A stretch of DNA of 64,000 bases from an uncultured Thalassolituus sp. (GCF_950066645.1 NZ_CATMFB010000013.1:56447-120446), one strand, 5' to 3'. Numbered from the stretch's first letter, positions 36,800 through 45,491 are shown. The notes: generated by a model from the sequence alone, not told the origin. Translations and numbers: made by a program.

Positions 36800-36896
36800 A
36801 GATCGGAAGAAGTCCGGCTGGTCGCGGTAGATACATCCCTGTACGCTCGGCTGTGCCATCCATGGCACAGACGCCAGCCTAAAATTCTTCCGATCT
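36800..36896. repeat. Compound inverted-repeat element (MITE/REP-like) in the sufB-sufC gap
   Basis: Outer perfect 12-bp inverted repeats AGATCGGAAGAA (36800-36811) and TTCTTCCGATCT (36885-36896) enclose a second pair GGCTGG/CCAGCC (36816-36821 and 36874-36879) and two inner hairpins, TACAtcccTGTA (36832-36843) and CTGTGCCA/TGGCACAG (36851-36870). The TACATCCCTGTACGC and GCCATCCATGGC motifs resemble dispersed extragenic palindromes of marine gammaproteobacteria. No coding capacity. Confidence 0.7.
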
Positions 36897-36911
36897 CCCT
36901 TACAATTTGTT

Positions 36912-37064
36912 CACCCAAAAGGGTGTTCGCATGACTACAGTTCTGGGCGTCATGAGCGAATGGAGTGCAAGGCAAAACCGAGTGAAGAAGCGCAGTTTAC
37001 AAGTAGTAAATGAGCATTCTGAGCGAGGTTTTAACACCGCAATCCAGAGCGCAATAGGCCAGAA
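36912..37064. repeat. Second repeat-like stretch of the sufB-sufC gap
   Basis: Contains CACCC-aaaa-GGGTG (36912-36925), CATGAC/GTCATG (36930-36935 and 36949-36954) and a long stretch around GCGCAGTTTACAAGTAGTAAA with TTTAC/GTAAA dyads at about 36995-37010. The wording (AAGAAGCGCAGTTTAC, AAATGAGCATTCTGAGCGAGG, TTTTAACACCGCAAT) resembles a dispersed intergenic repeat I have seen across gammaproteobacteria, but the family cannot be confirmed here. Confidence 0.5.
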
Positions 37065-38510
37065 TTAGCCCACAGAGCCTTCGAGTGAAATCTCGAGCAG
37101 CTTTCCTGCTTCTACGGCAAACTCCATCGGCAACTCTTTGAATACTTCTTTGCAGAACCCGTTCACGATCATGGATACCGCTTTCTCGGTATCGATACCG
37201 CGCTGCTGACACAGGAACAACTGATCGTCACTCACGGTAGACGTGGTCGCTTCGTGTTCTACAACAGCGCTTGGGTGTTTGCTTTCAATGTACGGGAAGG
37301 TGTGAGCACCACACTTATCGCCCAATAGCAGGGAGTCGCACTGGGTAAAGTTACGTGCGCCTTCTGCCGTCGGGCCCATGCGTACTAAACCGCGGTAGGC
37401 ATTCTGGCTTTTACCGGCCGAAATACCTTTCGAAATAATGGTCGACTTAGTATTTTTGCCCATGTGAATCATCTTGGTGCCGGTGTCGGCCTGCTGATAA
37501 TTGTTGGTCAGGGCAACGGAATAGAATTCGCCAATGCTGTTGTCGCCTTTAAGAACACAGCTTGGGTATTTCCAGGTAACGGCAGAACCAGTTTCAACCT
37601 GTGTCCAGCTGACTTTGGCGTTGGTGTGAGCAACTGCGCGCTTGGTCACGAAGTTGTAGATACCGCCTTTGCCGTTTTCGTCGCCTGGGTACCAGTTCTG
37701 TACGGTGCTGTACTTGATTTCAGCGCCGTCCAGAGCGACCAGTTCTACTACCGCAGCGTGCAGCTGGTTTTCATCCCGCATCGGCGCGGTACAGCCTTCG
37801 AGGTAGCTCACATATGAGCCTTCGTCGGCAACAATCAGAGTACGTTCGAACTGGCCGGTTTTCGCTTCGTTGATCCGGAAGTAGGTCGACAGCTCCATCG
37901 GGCAGCGCACACCCTTCGGGATGTACACGAAAGAACCGTCAGAGAATACGGCGCAGTTCAATGCGGCAAAGTAGTTGTCACGTTGAGGAACGACTGAGCC
38001 CATGTATTTCTGGATCAGCTCAGGGTACTTATGTACCGCTTCAGAGATCGGCATAAAGATAACGCCGGCTTCTTCCAGTTTCTCGCGGAAGGTTGTTGCC
38101 ACAGATACTGAGTCAAAGACCGCGTCGACAGCGATACCAGCCAGTGCCATCTGCTCGTGCAGTGGAATACCCAGCTTGTTGTAGGTTTCAAGCAGCTCAG
38201 GGTCGACTTCATCGAGAGACTTAGGCTTATCTGCCATGCTCTTTGGCGCGGAATAGTAAGAGACTTCCTGATAGTCGATCTCTGGGTAACCGAGGTGTGC
38301 CCAGTCTGGCTCCTGCATAGTCAGCCACTCGCGGTACGCTTTCAAACGCCATTCGGTCAGCCATTCCGGCTCACCTTTTTTAGCAGAAATAAAGCGCACA
38401 ACATCTTCGTTCAGACCCGGTGGAAGGGTCTCAGACTCAATGTCGGTGACAAAGCCGGCTTTGTATTCGCGCGCTTTGATCTGACTTTCAATTTCAGCGT
38501 TGGTGGCCAT
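37065..38510 (-). CDS. sufB: Fe-S scaffold component SufB
   Basis: 481 residues. The main scaffold subunit: cluster assembly occurs at the SufB-SufD interface. Typical features: FFSAPK-like [22 protein letters not shown] near 80-100, the core [24 protein letters not shown], and [23 protein letters not shown] with the conserved Cys near 400-410. First gene of the operon, starting about 57 bases downstream of a promoter overlapped by an IscR-like site (38575-38603). Confidence 0.97.
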   Translation of the reverse strand: MATNAEIESQIKAREYKAGFVTDIESETLPPGLNEDVVRFISAKKGEPEWLTEWRLKAYREWLTMQEPDWAHLGYPEIDYQEVSYYSAPKSMADKPKSLDEVDPELLETYNKLGIPLHEQMALAGIAVDAVFDSVSVATTFREKLEEAGVIFMPISEAVHKYPELIQKYMGSVVPQRDNYFAALNCAVFSDGSFVYIPKGVRCPMELSTYFRINEAKTGQFERTLIVADEGSYVSYLEGCTAPMRDENQLHAAVVELVALDGAEIKYSTVQNWYPGDENGKGGIYNFVTKRAVAHTNAKVSWTQVETGSAVTWKYPSCVLKGDNSIGEFYSVALTNNYQQADTGTKMIHMGKNTKSTIISKGISAGKSQNAYRGLVRMGPTAEGARNFTQCDSLLLGDKCGAHTFPYIESKHPSAVVEHEATTSTVSDDQLFLCQQRGIDTEKAVSMIVNGFCKEVFKELPMEFAVEAGKLLEISLEGSVG

Positions 38511-38574
38511 AGCTACTTCTCTCGCATCAGCTGGTGCTTAGTTACAGGGCGACAGTTTACCAGAAACGCGCCAA

Positions 38575-38603
38575 ATAACAGAGTGTTTTAGTCGGGTATT
38601 CAA
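38575..38603 (-). promoter_or_regulatory. sufB promoter overlapped by an IscR type-1-like operator
   Basis: On the minus strand TTGAAT (38603-38598) and TGTTAT (38580-38575) are spaced by 17 bases and form a sigma-70 promoter. The 25 bases 38575-38599 match the type-1 IscR site consensus (ATASYYGACT half, then YAGTC-like half, ending TAT) at about 22 of 25 positions on the minus strand. The operator thus covers -35 to -10, as expected for repression by a [2Fe-2S] Rrf2 regulator, here most likely SufR. Confidence 0.7.
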
Positions 38604-38644
38604 AGAATACCAACTTGGTATGCTTTATGGCAGGATTGTACCAA
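38595..38644. promoter_or_regulatory. Dense palindromes in the sufB-sufR intergenic region
   Basis: GGTATTCaaaGAATACC (38595-38611) and TACCAAcTTGGTA (38608-38620) are overlapping palindromes, and TTGGTA (38615-38620) recurs inverted as TACCAA at 38639-38644. They lie next to the IscR-like site and may be extra SufR sites or a site for another regulator. A partial Fur-box match (GACAATGATTCTCAA, 12 of 19) is at 38667-38681. Confidence 0.45.
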
Positions 38645-38692
38645 AGCCCACCAGGCATGACGAATTGACAATGATTCTCAACAGGCTGAGAT

Positions 38693-39160
38693 ATGCTCCG
38701 CATCGGTAAACTTACAGACTATGGCATCGTCGTACTGAACCATCTCGCTGCACAGGGCGCGGTGCAGCAGTCGGTGGATGACATTGCTGTGGCGACCAGC
38801 CTGAATGTGCCCACCGTGCGCAAGGTAATGAAAGCGCTGGTCGACGGCGGTCTGGTCATTGCCCGGCGTGGCGTTAAGGGCGGCTACCGTATTGCCCGCT
38901 CACCGGTGCAGATCAGCCTGCGCGACGTGGTCGAAGCCTTTGAAGGCCCGATTGCGCTGACCGAATGTTCGCAGGATCACAATGTGTGTGACATTACTGA
39001 CACCTGTGATCTTTCAGATGGGTGGGGCGGCATCAATCAACTCATTATGCAGATGATGGGGCGCATCACTCTGCAGGACGTTCGTAACCCTCAGATCGTC
39101 GATAAGCTGTACCGGCAGTTGATGGATGACAGTCCGCGGATTCAGTTGGTGAATCTCTGA
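38693..39160 (+). CDS. sufR: Rrf2-family SUF regulator
   Basis: 155 residues; Rrf2 winged helix (LTDYGIVVLNHLA, TSLNVPTVRKVMKALVDGGLV, RGVKGGYRIAR) followed by the Fe-S-binding loop with three Cys: ECSQDHNVCDITDTC (Cys near 97, 104, 110). IscR uses the pattern C-x5-C-x5-C; here it is C-x6-C-x5-C. It belongs to the TIGR02944-like SUF assembly regulator group in Pseudomonas-like bacteria. Divergent from the suf operon, so it probably represses it when cluster supply is adequate. The symbol follows function; it is not the cyanobacterial SufR. Confidence 0.85.
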   Translation: MLRIGKLTDYGIVVLNHLAAQGAVQQSVDDIAVATSLNVPTVRKVMKALVDGGLVIARRGVKGGYRIARSPVQISLRDVVEAFEGPIALTECSQDHNVCDITDTCDLSDGWGGINQLIMQMMGRITLQDVRNPQIVDKLYRQLMDDSPRIQLVNL

Positions 39161-39281
39161 TTCCCGTTCGTTTATATGAACGGAGACGTACGGAGTAGCA
39201 CAGGTGATCCTCCAGAGTAAGGTACTGACCTTCAGGCAGGGCGAAACCTACTGAGCATTCCACGAAAACACAGAGGGTGCC

Positions 39282-41156
39282 TCAGGCGGTGCTGACTGAA
39301 ATCACCTGGTTTCTACCGTTGTTTTTTGCCTTGTAGAGCAGTCTGTCGGCTTCATTCAGTTGAGCAGTCATCTGCGTTTCCTGCTCAGGAACAATCGTGC
39401 AGACGCCTATACTCGCGGTCATGTTAATACAGGTACGGCCGTCGGATATGGTTGTCCTGCGCAGCTCATGCAGAATATTGTCTGCAGTCTGGACGGCATC
39501 GCCCTCGGGTGTTCCCGGTAGGGCTGCAATGAACTCTTCACCGCCATAACGTGCAGCGATCCCGGCATCATCAGGAATGTGGTTTCTGATAATTTCCGCA
39601 AGCCTTTGCAGGCACAGATCTCCAAATCCGTGACCGTGGTTATCATTGATCGCCTTAAAATGGTCAACATCTAACATCAGAACAGAGAGTGGCACGTCTT
39701 CGTCCTGACAGCGGCTGAACATTTCCCGGTACTGACAGTTAAAGTGTCTCCGATTGGCGAGTCCCGTGAGCGCATCCGTGATGCTGATTCTATGAAGTTT
39801 TTCGTTGGCCGCTTCCAGCTCCTGGGTTCTTGCCTGCACGAGGTTGTCGAGATCCTGGTTCAACGCAATCTGCATCTGTATACGACGTTCTTTTTCAACG
39901 TTCAGCCGGTCTGCAAAAGCAAGTGACAGCAGGGTCATTTCGATGATGGAGCCAATTTCTATCGAATGCATTGAGATAATATTGGGCTGCGCTAGGCCCG
40001 TAATATAGAGAAGGTAGTAGACAACAAAAAAGAGGTAGAAAAACCAGGCAAGTGCAAAGATCCTGGCCTCTTTGATGCCTTTTATCCAGTACTTTACCCC
40101 GACATAAAACCCGAGTGAGATTGCGATCAGTGACAGGACGTAAACCACTTTCATTATGACGCTGTAGGGCAGCACAAACGTACCGATCAGGAGTCCGCTG
40201 AATCCAAGATAAAGAAGCCCTCCGAGCATCTTTTCGATCCAGGTACCGATTCGATGTAGCCCTATAAATCGCCAGACAAATGCAATTGCGGCAAAGGGCA
40301 TAAGTGCCGTGAGAAGAGGGATCATCAGGTTATTAAGGGTTGTCGACTCTGGCCATAAGTATTGGAAACCCAGACCGTACAGAGCTACCTGAAGCCCGGC
40401 GCTGGCCGAAAGGTAAATGATGTAGAGGAGATAATTCAGTTCGCGGACAAATATGAAAATGACTGCGTTGTAGAACAACATCATCCCCATAATGCCGAAG
40501 TAGACACCGTACCAGACCAGAATCGGTTTCTCTGCATCATCAAGGCTGCTCTTGCTCCGGATGTCGACGGGGATAACGACCGGACCATTACTGGCAAGCC
40601 GGATGATGACGTCTGCCTGATCACCATATTTTCCGGTCAACGGAAAGAGGGGGACAAGATGATCAACTGGGCGGCGGGAAAATGGGCGCGTATCTCCGGA
40701 TTCGTAGTGTTCGTGTACTTTGCCATCGGACACAAGATAGAAGTCGATGATATCCAGGTGCGGATAGTCAAGGCGAAGGAATACGTCTGGTGGGAGGTGG
40801 CTGAGCCCCTTCAACCGAAGCCTGACCCAGAATGTGGAAGGGTCATAGCCAAAATTCACGGTTTCTTTCTGGTTGCGAACCCACTCAATGTTACTGTGAA
40901 GTACATCTTCCAGCTGCGTTGCGCCTGATTCTTCGATGTAGAGGCAGAGAGAGGTGGTAGGGTCGGTATCGCCAGCAAAATCAGAAAGGTCAATGGCAGG
41001 GCATGGGTCTGAGGACGTTGCTCCTGCCGCTTTCACGCCCTGGCTGGCTATCAGAGTTAACGTTATGAATAGCAGATACACGAACTCCAGTGACCTCTGG
41101 CGCACGTTGGGTCGTATCAGTGGATTGTCAGGTTGAAGGCGCGAACGCAGGGACAT
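39282..41156 (-). CDS. Diguanylate cyclase with 7TMR-DISM sensor
   Basis: 624 residues from ATG 41156 (MSLRSRLQ). Signal/anchor about 22-45; a periplasmic 7TMR-DISMED2 carbohydrate-binding-like domain about 55-190 (FWVRLRLKGLSHLPPDVFLRLDYPHLDIIDFYLV); seven TM helices about 200-410; a short coiled coil; and a GGDEF domain ending the protein. The active motif is RYGGEEF (GGEEF begins near residue 538), an active variant. The RxxD inhibitory site usually found before GGDEF is absent (DDAGIAARYGG). It makes c-di-GMP in response to an unknown extracellular cue. Met 41228 and 41177 are alternative starts. Confidence 0.9.
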   Translation of the reverse strand: MSLRSRLQPDNPLIRPNVRQRSLEFVYLLFITLTLIASQGVKAAGATSSDPCPAIDLSDFAGDTDPTTSLCLYIEESGATQLEDVLHSNIEWVRNQKETVNFGYDPSTFWVRLRLKGLSHLPPDVFLRLDYPHLDIIDFYLVSDGKVHEHYESGDTRPFSRRPVDHLVPLFPLTGKYGDQADVIIRLASNGPVVIPVDIRSKSSLDDAEKPILVWYGVYFGIMGMMLFYNAVIFIFVRELNYLLYIIYLSASAGLQVALYGLGFQYLWPESTTLNNLMIPLLTALMPFAAIAFVWRFIGLHRIGTWIEKMLGGLLYLGFSGLLIGTFVLPYSVIMKVVYVLSLIAISLGFYVGVKYWIKGIKEARIFALAWFFYLFFVVYYLLYITGLAQPNIISMHSIEIGSIIEMTLLSLAFADRLNVEKERRIQMQIALNQDLDNLVQARTQELEAANEKLHRISITDALTGLANRRHFNCQYREMFSRCQDEDVPLSVLMLDVDHFKAINDNHGHGFGDLCLQRLAEIIRNHIPDDAGIAARYGGEEFIAALPGTPEGDAVQTADNILHELRRTTISDGRTCINMTASIGVCTIVPEQETQMTAQLNEADRLLYKAKNNGRNQVISVSTA

Positions 41157-41304
41157 TCTGGAAACCAGCGGAAACATTAGTGTAAGTCTAAGACAGGATA
41201 GTGGCCTGTCAACGCAACTTGCGGTCAATGGGCGCCGGACGGTGTTGCTTTCCGCTGATCACCTGCTCCCTCTGCACATATGCTGATATAATCAGCGCTG
41301 TTTT

Positions 41305-42117
41305 ATGATGATGAATTTGCCCATGACCCCATCCTACCTCGACCGTTTCGGTGGTATTGGCCGTTTATACGGTGCTGACGGCCTGCAACGCCTGCACGAT
41401 GCGCACGTTTGTGTGATTGGCATTGGTGGTGTGGGAAGCTGGGCGGCGGAAGCACTGGCGCGCACCGGCGTGGGCAAGATCACTCTGATCGATATGGATG
41501 ATATCTGCGTTACCAACACCAATCGCCAGATTCATGCAATGACCAGTTCAGTTGGTACGCTGAAGTGCGAAGCAGTGGCTGAGCGCTTAAGAGATATTAA
41601 TCCTGAGATTGACGTCGATGCCCGTATGGCGTTTGTCACGGCGTCGAATCTGGAAGAGCAGATCACGCCGGATATGGATTACGTGATCGACTGCATCGAC
41701 AGTGTGAAGAACAAAGCCGCGCTGATTGCGTTCTGTAAGCGTCGTAAGATCCGTATTGTGACGACGGGGGCGGCTGGTGGTCAGACCGACCCGACGCAGA
41801 TTCAGATCGGTGATCTGAATAAAACTTTTAATGATCCGCTCGCGCGTAAAGTACGTTCGTTACTGCGTCGTGAGTACGGGTTTTCTCGCAACGCCTCGCG
41901 TAATTACTCCATCCCATGTGTGTTCTCGACCGAACAATTGGTTTACCCGAGCAGCGATGGCACCGTGTGCCAGACCAAAGCTTTTGCTGGCGAGAGCACG
42001 CGCCTTGATTGCAACAGCGGTTTTGGCTCTGCCACGATGGTGACGGGGACTTTTGGTTTTGTTGCCGCGTCCCGGGTGATTCGTCGTATTGCGGATAATG
42101 CAGGGAAGAAGTCTTAA
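41305..42117 (+). CDS. tcdA: tRNA threonylcarbamoyladenosine dehydratase
   Basis: 270 residues, about the E. coli TcdA length. An E1-like fold with GIGGVGSWAAEALARTG (ATP loop near 38-55), IDMDDICVTNTNRQIHA, and GFGSATMVTGTFGF near the C-terminus. It cyclises t6A37 in tRNAs to ct6A. Sulfur-transfer genes csdA/csdE often sit beside it but are absent here. No good ribosome site precedes 41305 (M1); M7 at 41323 is possible. A GCTGAT-ATA-ATCAGC palindrome (41282-41296) including a TATAAT hexamer lies just upstream. Confidence 0.94.
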   Translation: MMMNLPMTPSYLDRFGGIGRLYGADGLQRLHDAHVCVIGIGGVGSWAAEALARTGVGKITLIDMDDICVTNTNRQIHAMTSSVGTLKCEAVAERLRDINPEIDVDARMAFVTASNLEEQITPDMDYVIDCIDSVKNKAALIAFCKRRKIRIVTTGAAGGQTDPTQIQIGDLNKTFNDPLARKVRSLLRREYGFSRNASRNYSIPCVFSTEQLVYPSSDGTVCQTKAFAGESTRLDCNSGFGSATMVTGTFGFVAASRVIRRIADNAGKKS

Positions 42118-42127
42118 CTTCTTCAAA

Positions 42128-44098
42128 TTAAGTCAGCGCTTTTAAAACATCCGCATACGGCACTTGCTCCAGTGCTGCATAATCCGCAATTTTCTTCGCT
42201 TTCACTTTGGTCAGCCAGGGGCTTGTCATGCCACTTAAAAAGCGGGTCTGAATTTCAGGTTCGGGCATCTGCTTAAACATTGCCTGATATGCTTGATTAA
42301 ACTCAGCCAGCATCCCTTGAATTACTGAAGGTTCTGGGGCTGCAGCGACACTGTTCTGCGGCCAGGGCTGCCACTTATCCATACAGACGGAACAGTGCCC
42401 GCAATCCTGCGTCATGGAGTGATCATTAAAATACACGGCGAGTTGTCGGCTTAAACACTGCTGCGATTGAAACAGATTCACCATATTGTGAAGGCGTTGA
42501 ATATCGCTGTTCTGGTGTGCCATAAAGCTCTGGTGCAGTTCATCGGCAATGGCGTCGGCCTCGGATACTTGCCAGGGCTTTACTTCATACACTTCGGTCA
42601 TCTGCTTAATTTCAAGTGTTAACCATTGCTGCTCAGAGCAGTACTCTAAGGCTTTGACTGCGCGTGAGCGGGCATCTGGGCCGAGGCTCTGGATTAAGGC
42701 ATCCATATCGAGGCTGTACCAGGTACGTCCTTTTTTACTGTGGTTTAGCAGAGTCTGAATAAATTCCTGCCGTTCACCTGAAAACCGAGACAGTAAGGCG
42801 CTGTCGGATTCTGGTTTAAAACGATATTCGGCGTAGTAGCTGTATAGCGGAATAACCCGCCCGGCCATTTCTAAATGGACAAGTAATGTTTTTAACGGCA
42901 GTGGCCGGATGTCTGTCTGGTTCGACAGTGGTTGCATCATGGTTTCCCAGCGACCTGAACCTGAACTACTTACTGCGGTATCTGTGCTTATTGCAGTAAG
43001 TAACCGCTTAATCGCGCCGAGTGTGGGCGTATCACCGTAAGTGAAGTTTTCGAGTACCGTTAAACCACTCAAGTCGGCGAGAAGTACGCAATCAGAAGGT
43101 TTGCGGTCACGCCCGGCACGTCCGATTTCCTGACTGTAATTTTCTATCGATTTTGGCAGGTCGTAATGCAGTACCTGACGGATATTGCTTTTGTCGATGC
43201 CCATACCAAAGGCAATGGTAGCAACGATGCAGGGTGTCGCCCCGGACATAAAACGCTGTTGAATTCCCTGTCGTGTTTCGCTTGGCAGACCTGCGTGATA
43301 CGACTCCACCGGGACTGGCACCATGTTACTCAGCTGACTGGCGACTTCATCCGCTGTGTTCTGCTGTGTGACGTAAATAATACTGCCAAAGGGTTCGCCT
43401 TTTTTAACCAGATGATTGAGCCATTGAGCACATTTGTTCAGGCGCTCATGCACAGCCGTGGGCTGGACTAATAGTCGAAGGTTTGGCCGATAGAAACCGG
43501 TACTGATGACATCCGATTCTGAGATTTCAAAGTGCCGTTGCATGTCCTGAACCACCGGCTGGGTTGCCGTTGCGGTTAAGAGCAGAGATTGCGGGATATT
43601 AAACTCCCGGCGCCAGTGCGGAAGTTTCAGATAATCCGGGCGGAAGTTATGGCCCCACTCAGAAATACAGTGGGCTTCGTCGACGACCAGTAATGAGATG
43701 GCAACACCTCTGATAAAATCGCGAAAACGTTCGTTCTTTAAACGTTCTACAGAGATGAACAGAATTTTAACATCACCGCTGCGAACGCCCTGCTGGACAG
43801 AAGTCAGTTCTTCGCGGCTGAGAGTGGAGTCCAGACTGGCTGCAGCGATCCCTTTACTACGCAGAAAGCCGACCTGGTCTTGCATCAGTGCCAGCAGGGG
43901 CGATACCACTAATGTCAGGTGTGGCAACAAGAGTGCAGGAAGTTGGTAGCACAACGACTTCCCTGAGCCGGTGGGGAAAATCGCAGCTGCAGAACGCCCG
44001 GAGAGAATGGCTTCAACAACGGGTTGCTGGCCTTCGCGCAGGTGTTCAAAGCCGAAGGTGCGTTTAAGTGGCGTTTGCCAGTCGGAGAGTGTTTTCAT
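42128..44098 (-). CDS. RecQ-family ATP-dependent DNA helicase
   Basis: 656 residues from ATG 44098, which has AAGGA about 8 bases upstream. SF2 helicase motifs: motif 0 (FGFEHLREGQQPVVEAIL), Walker A FPTGSGKSLCY, DEAHCISEWGHNFRPDY (aromatic-rich loop), and QEIGRAGRDRKPS (motif VI). A C-terminal zinc-binding region shows Cys near 560 with DCGHCSVC. There is no clear HRDC domain at the end, unlike canonical RecQ, so it may be a second, HRDC-less member; I therefore give no symbol. It unwinds 3'-5' in recombination or repair. Confidence 0.92.
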   Translation of the reverse strand: MKTLSDWQTPLKRTFGFEHLREGQQPVVEAILSGRSAAAIFPTGSGKSLCYQLPALLLPHLTLVVSPLLALMQDQVGFLRSKGIAAASLDSTLSREELTSVQQGVRSGDVKILFISVERLKNERFRDFIRGVAISLLVVDEAHCISEWGHNFRPDYLKLPHWRREFNIPQSLLLTATATQPVVQDMQRHFEISESDVISTGFYRPNLRLLVQPTAVHERLNKCAQWLNHLVKKGEPFGSIIYVTQQNTADEVASQLSNMVPVPVESYHAGLPSETRQGIQQRFMSGATPCIVATIAFGMGIDKSNIRQVLHYDLPKSIENYSQEIGRAGRDRKPSDCVLLADLSGLTVLENFTYGDTPTLGAIKRLLTAISTDTAVSSSGSGRWETMMQPLSNQTDIRPLPLKTLLVHLEMAGRVIPLYSYYAEYRFKPESDSALLSRFSGERQEFIQTLLNHSKKGRTWYSLDMDALIQSLGPDARSRAVKALEYCSEQQWLTLEIKQMTEVYEVKPWQVSEADAIADELHQSFMAHQNSDIQRLHNMVNLFQSQQCLSRQLAVYFNDHSMTQDCGHCSVCMDKWQPWPQNSVAAAPEPSVIQGMLAEFNQAYQAMFKQMPEPEIQTRFLSGMTSPWLTKVKAKKIADYAALEQVPYADVLKALT

Positions 44099-44302
44099 GC
44101 TTGCATCCTTGCAGAGTTTCATTCACTTGAACAGGGTAGCGCGCTCTGGATTGGTACGTATTGGACTATTCGGGTCTGTTTAAAGGATGAGCGGACTTCG
44201 TCCTGCATACACCTGATGATTTCTGGTAGTGTGCTGAGCAGTGATGGAACCCGCAGTAGTATTGAAACTCTTTACTACAGCACTGAAGCTCAGGATAAAA
44301 AT

Positions 44303-45460
44303 ATGAATAAGACTCCTTTCTGGCTGGTTTTCCCAGTCATTGCAGTTCTCGGACTGACGGCCTGTGGCGGTGACGACGACGGTGAGAAGGAAGAAGCTGA
44401 AGAGATTGTTGAGCCTATTGGTGATACCGATGACGGCTCGTCGCCATCAGGTGATGACTCAGGTGATGACTCAGGTGATGACTCAGGTGATGCAGGCCCT
44501 GCGCGATCTGCGTTCGAGCTGGAGGTTCTTCCTGCGGTAAATACCTCACTTTCGGTCACCAGCCCAGCGGGTGTCTGGATGCTGACCTCTTCACAAACGT
44601 CTGCTATTCCGAATGAAGAAGATGCAACGAATCCGTTCCAGTCCGAACAACAGGGGCGGGAGATGGTCGTTATCACTGAAAATGAGGAAGGTTTCTACGA
44701 AGTTACCCGTTGTGCCTCTGACTGGCGAAACGATGCTGAACTGGTTGAAACGGATGACGGCTATTCATGGACAGAAGTTACCGTCGAAGAAGCGGATGAG
44801 GGGGTTGCTGAGACGACTAAGACACGCTTTTTTGATGTGTCATATTCCAGTGACTTTCAGACACTGACTGCAACAGGAACTTATCAGGTAACGCCTGTTG
44901 GGGAAGATCTGAGCCTGACCATGACAGGCGTAAAAATCAGTGATTCGACTGACTTTAATAACGCTGCAGATCTGACGTTTTCCTACTCTCTTGACTACGT
45001 AAATCTGGGTACTGCGGGTAACAGTACGGAAGGGGCACTACAGTGTGTGGGTGCTTTCAATTCTGTCCGAACGACTGAATCGGAATCTGATGTATGGACG
45101 TTTGAGCAACGCGAGTACAGCTATTTCAACACTGATAACGAGCAGGTCCGTTACTACCGTTTTGATCAGAACGTTGAGGGGACTGAAACTCGTACTTTAG
45201 GAGCCATTATTCAGGAGGCAGATCAATTTGCTATCCTGTTGACTAACTGTGACATTACTAACACAGACTGCATGGCAGCTGCCCAGTGGGCAGAAGATGT
45301 TGTGGTTAATGATGCATCAGTCAGCTTTGATGTCAGGTTTGATGTTGTCGACAATACTTATGTCTTCAATCCAATGGCGCTTATTCCTTTCTTCAGCTTC
45401 CTGTGGCCACACGATGGCGACTACTTCCATAGCGAAATAGAAGCTGCAGTTATTGAATAA
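44303..45460 (+). CDS. Asp-rich lipoprotein of unknown function
   Basis: 385 residues from ATG 44303 (AGGAT 6 bases upstream). The lipobox LGLTAC places the lipidated Cys at residue 19; next come GGDDDGEKEEAEEIVEP and four in-frame 12-bp repeats encoding SGDD (44447-44494). The remaining 330 residues are an acidic soluble domain, with paired Cys in CVGAFNSV, LTNCDITNTDC and RCASDW. Frame open to 44024 is an artefact overlapping recQ-like gene. I do not recognise the domain. Design resembles the lipoprotein at 5467. Confidence 0.72.
   Translation: MNKTPFWLVFPVIAVLGLTACGGDDDGEKEEAEEIVEPIGDTDDGSSPSGDDSGDDSGDDSGDAGPARSAFELEVLPAVNTSLSVTSPAGVWMLTSSQTSAIPNEEDATNPFQSEQQGREMVVITENEEGFYEVTRCASDWRNDAELVETDDGYSWTEVTVEEADEGVAETTKTRFFDVSYSSDFQTLTATGTYQVTPVGEDLSLTMTGVKISDSTDFNNAADLTFSYSLDYVNLGTAGNSTEGALQCVGAFNSVRTTESESDVWTFEQREYSYFNTDNEQVRYYRFDQNVEGTETRTLGAIIQEADQFAILLTNCDITNTDCMAAAQWAEDVVVNDASVSFDVRFDVVDNTYVFNPMALIPFFSFLWPHDGDYFHSEIEAAVIE
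44447..44494 (+). repeat. Four tandem 12-bp repeats in a lipoprotein gene
   Basis: TCAGGTGATGAC occurs three times in a row, then TCAGGTGATGCA. Each unit encodes S-G-D-D/A in frame, so copy changes alter the linker length without frameshift. Confidence 0.85.
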
Positions 45461-45470
45461 AAGCTTGAAC

Positions 45471-45489
45471 CAGCGCCCTCAGGGCGCTG
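45471..45489. terminator. Terminator shared by the lipoprotein gene and yejK
   Basis: CAGCGCCCT-c-AGGGCGCTG palindrome between the converging stops, with CTTTATTC on the right and TTCAAGC on the left (minus strand). It ends the lipoprotein message best. Confidence 0.75.
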
Positions 45490-45491
45490 CT

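Noticed and set aside
35557..36801. 414-residue plus-strand open frame opposite sufC and sufD
   Set aside because: Shadow of highly conserved sufC/sufD coding sequence; no family features, no ribosome site, and sufCD are certain.
36800..36811. AGATCGGAAGAA resembles the start of a common sequencing-adapter sequence
   Set aside because: It has an exact inverted partner at 36885-36896 and nested palindromes between, and sits in a consistent genomic gap. An adapter would continue differently after the first 11 bases.
38665..38694. TTGACA with AGATAT as a sufR promoter
   Set aside because: The start of transcription would fall inside the sufR coding region, so this pair is unlikely to be the real promoter.
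44024..44302. N-terminal extension of the Asp-rich lipoprotein
   Set aside because: Overlaps the recQ-like gene start on the other strand, lacks a ribosome site, and would bury the lipoprotein signal peptide.
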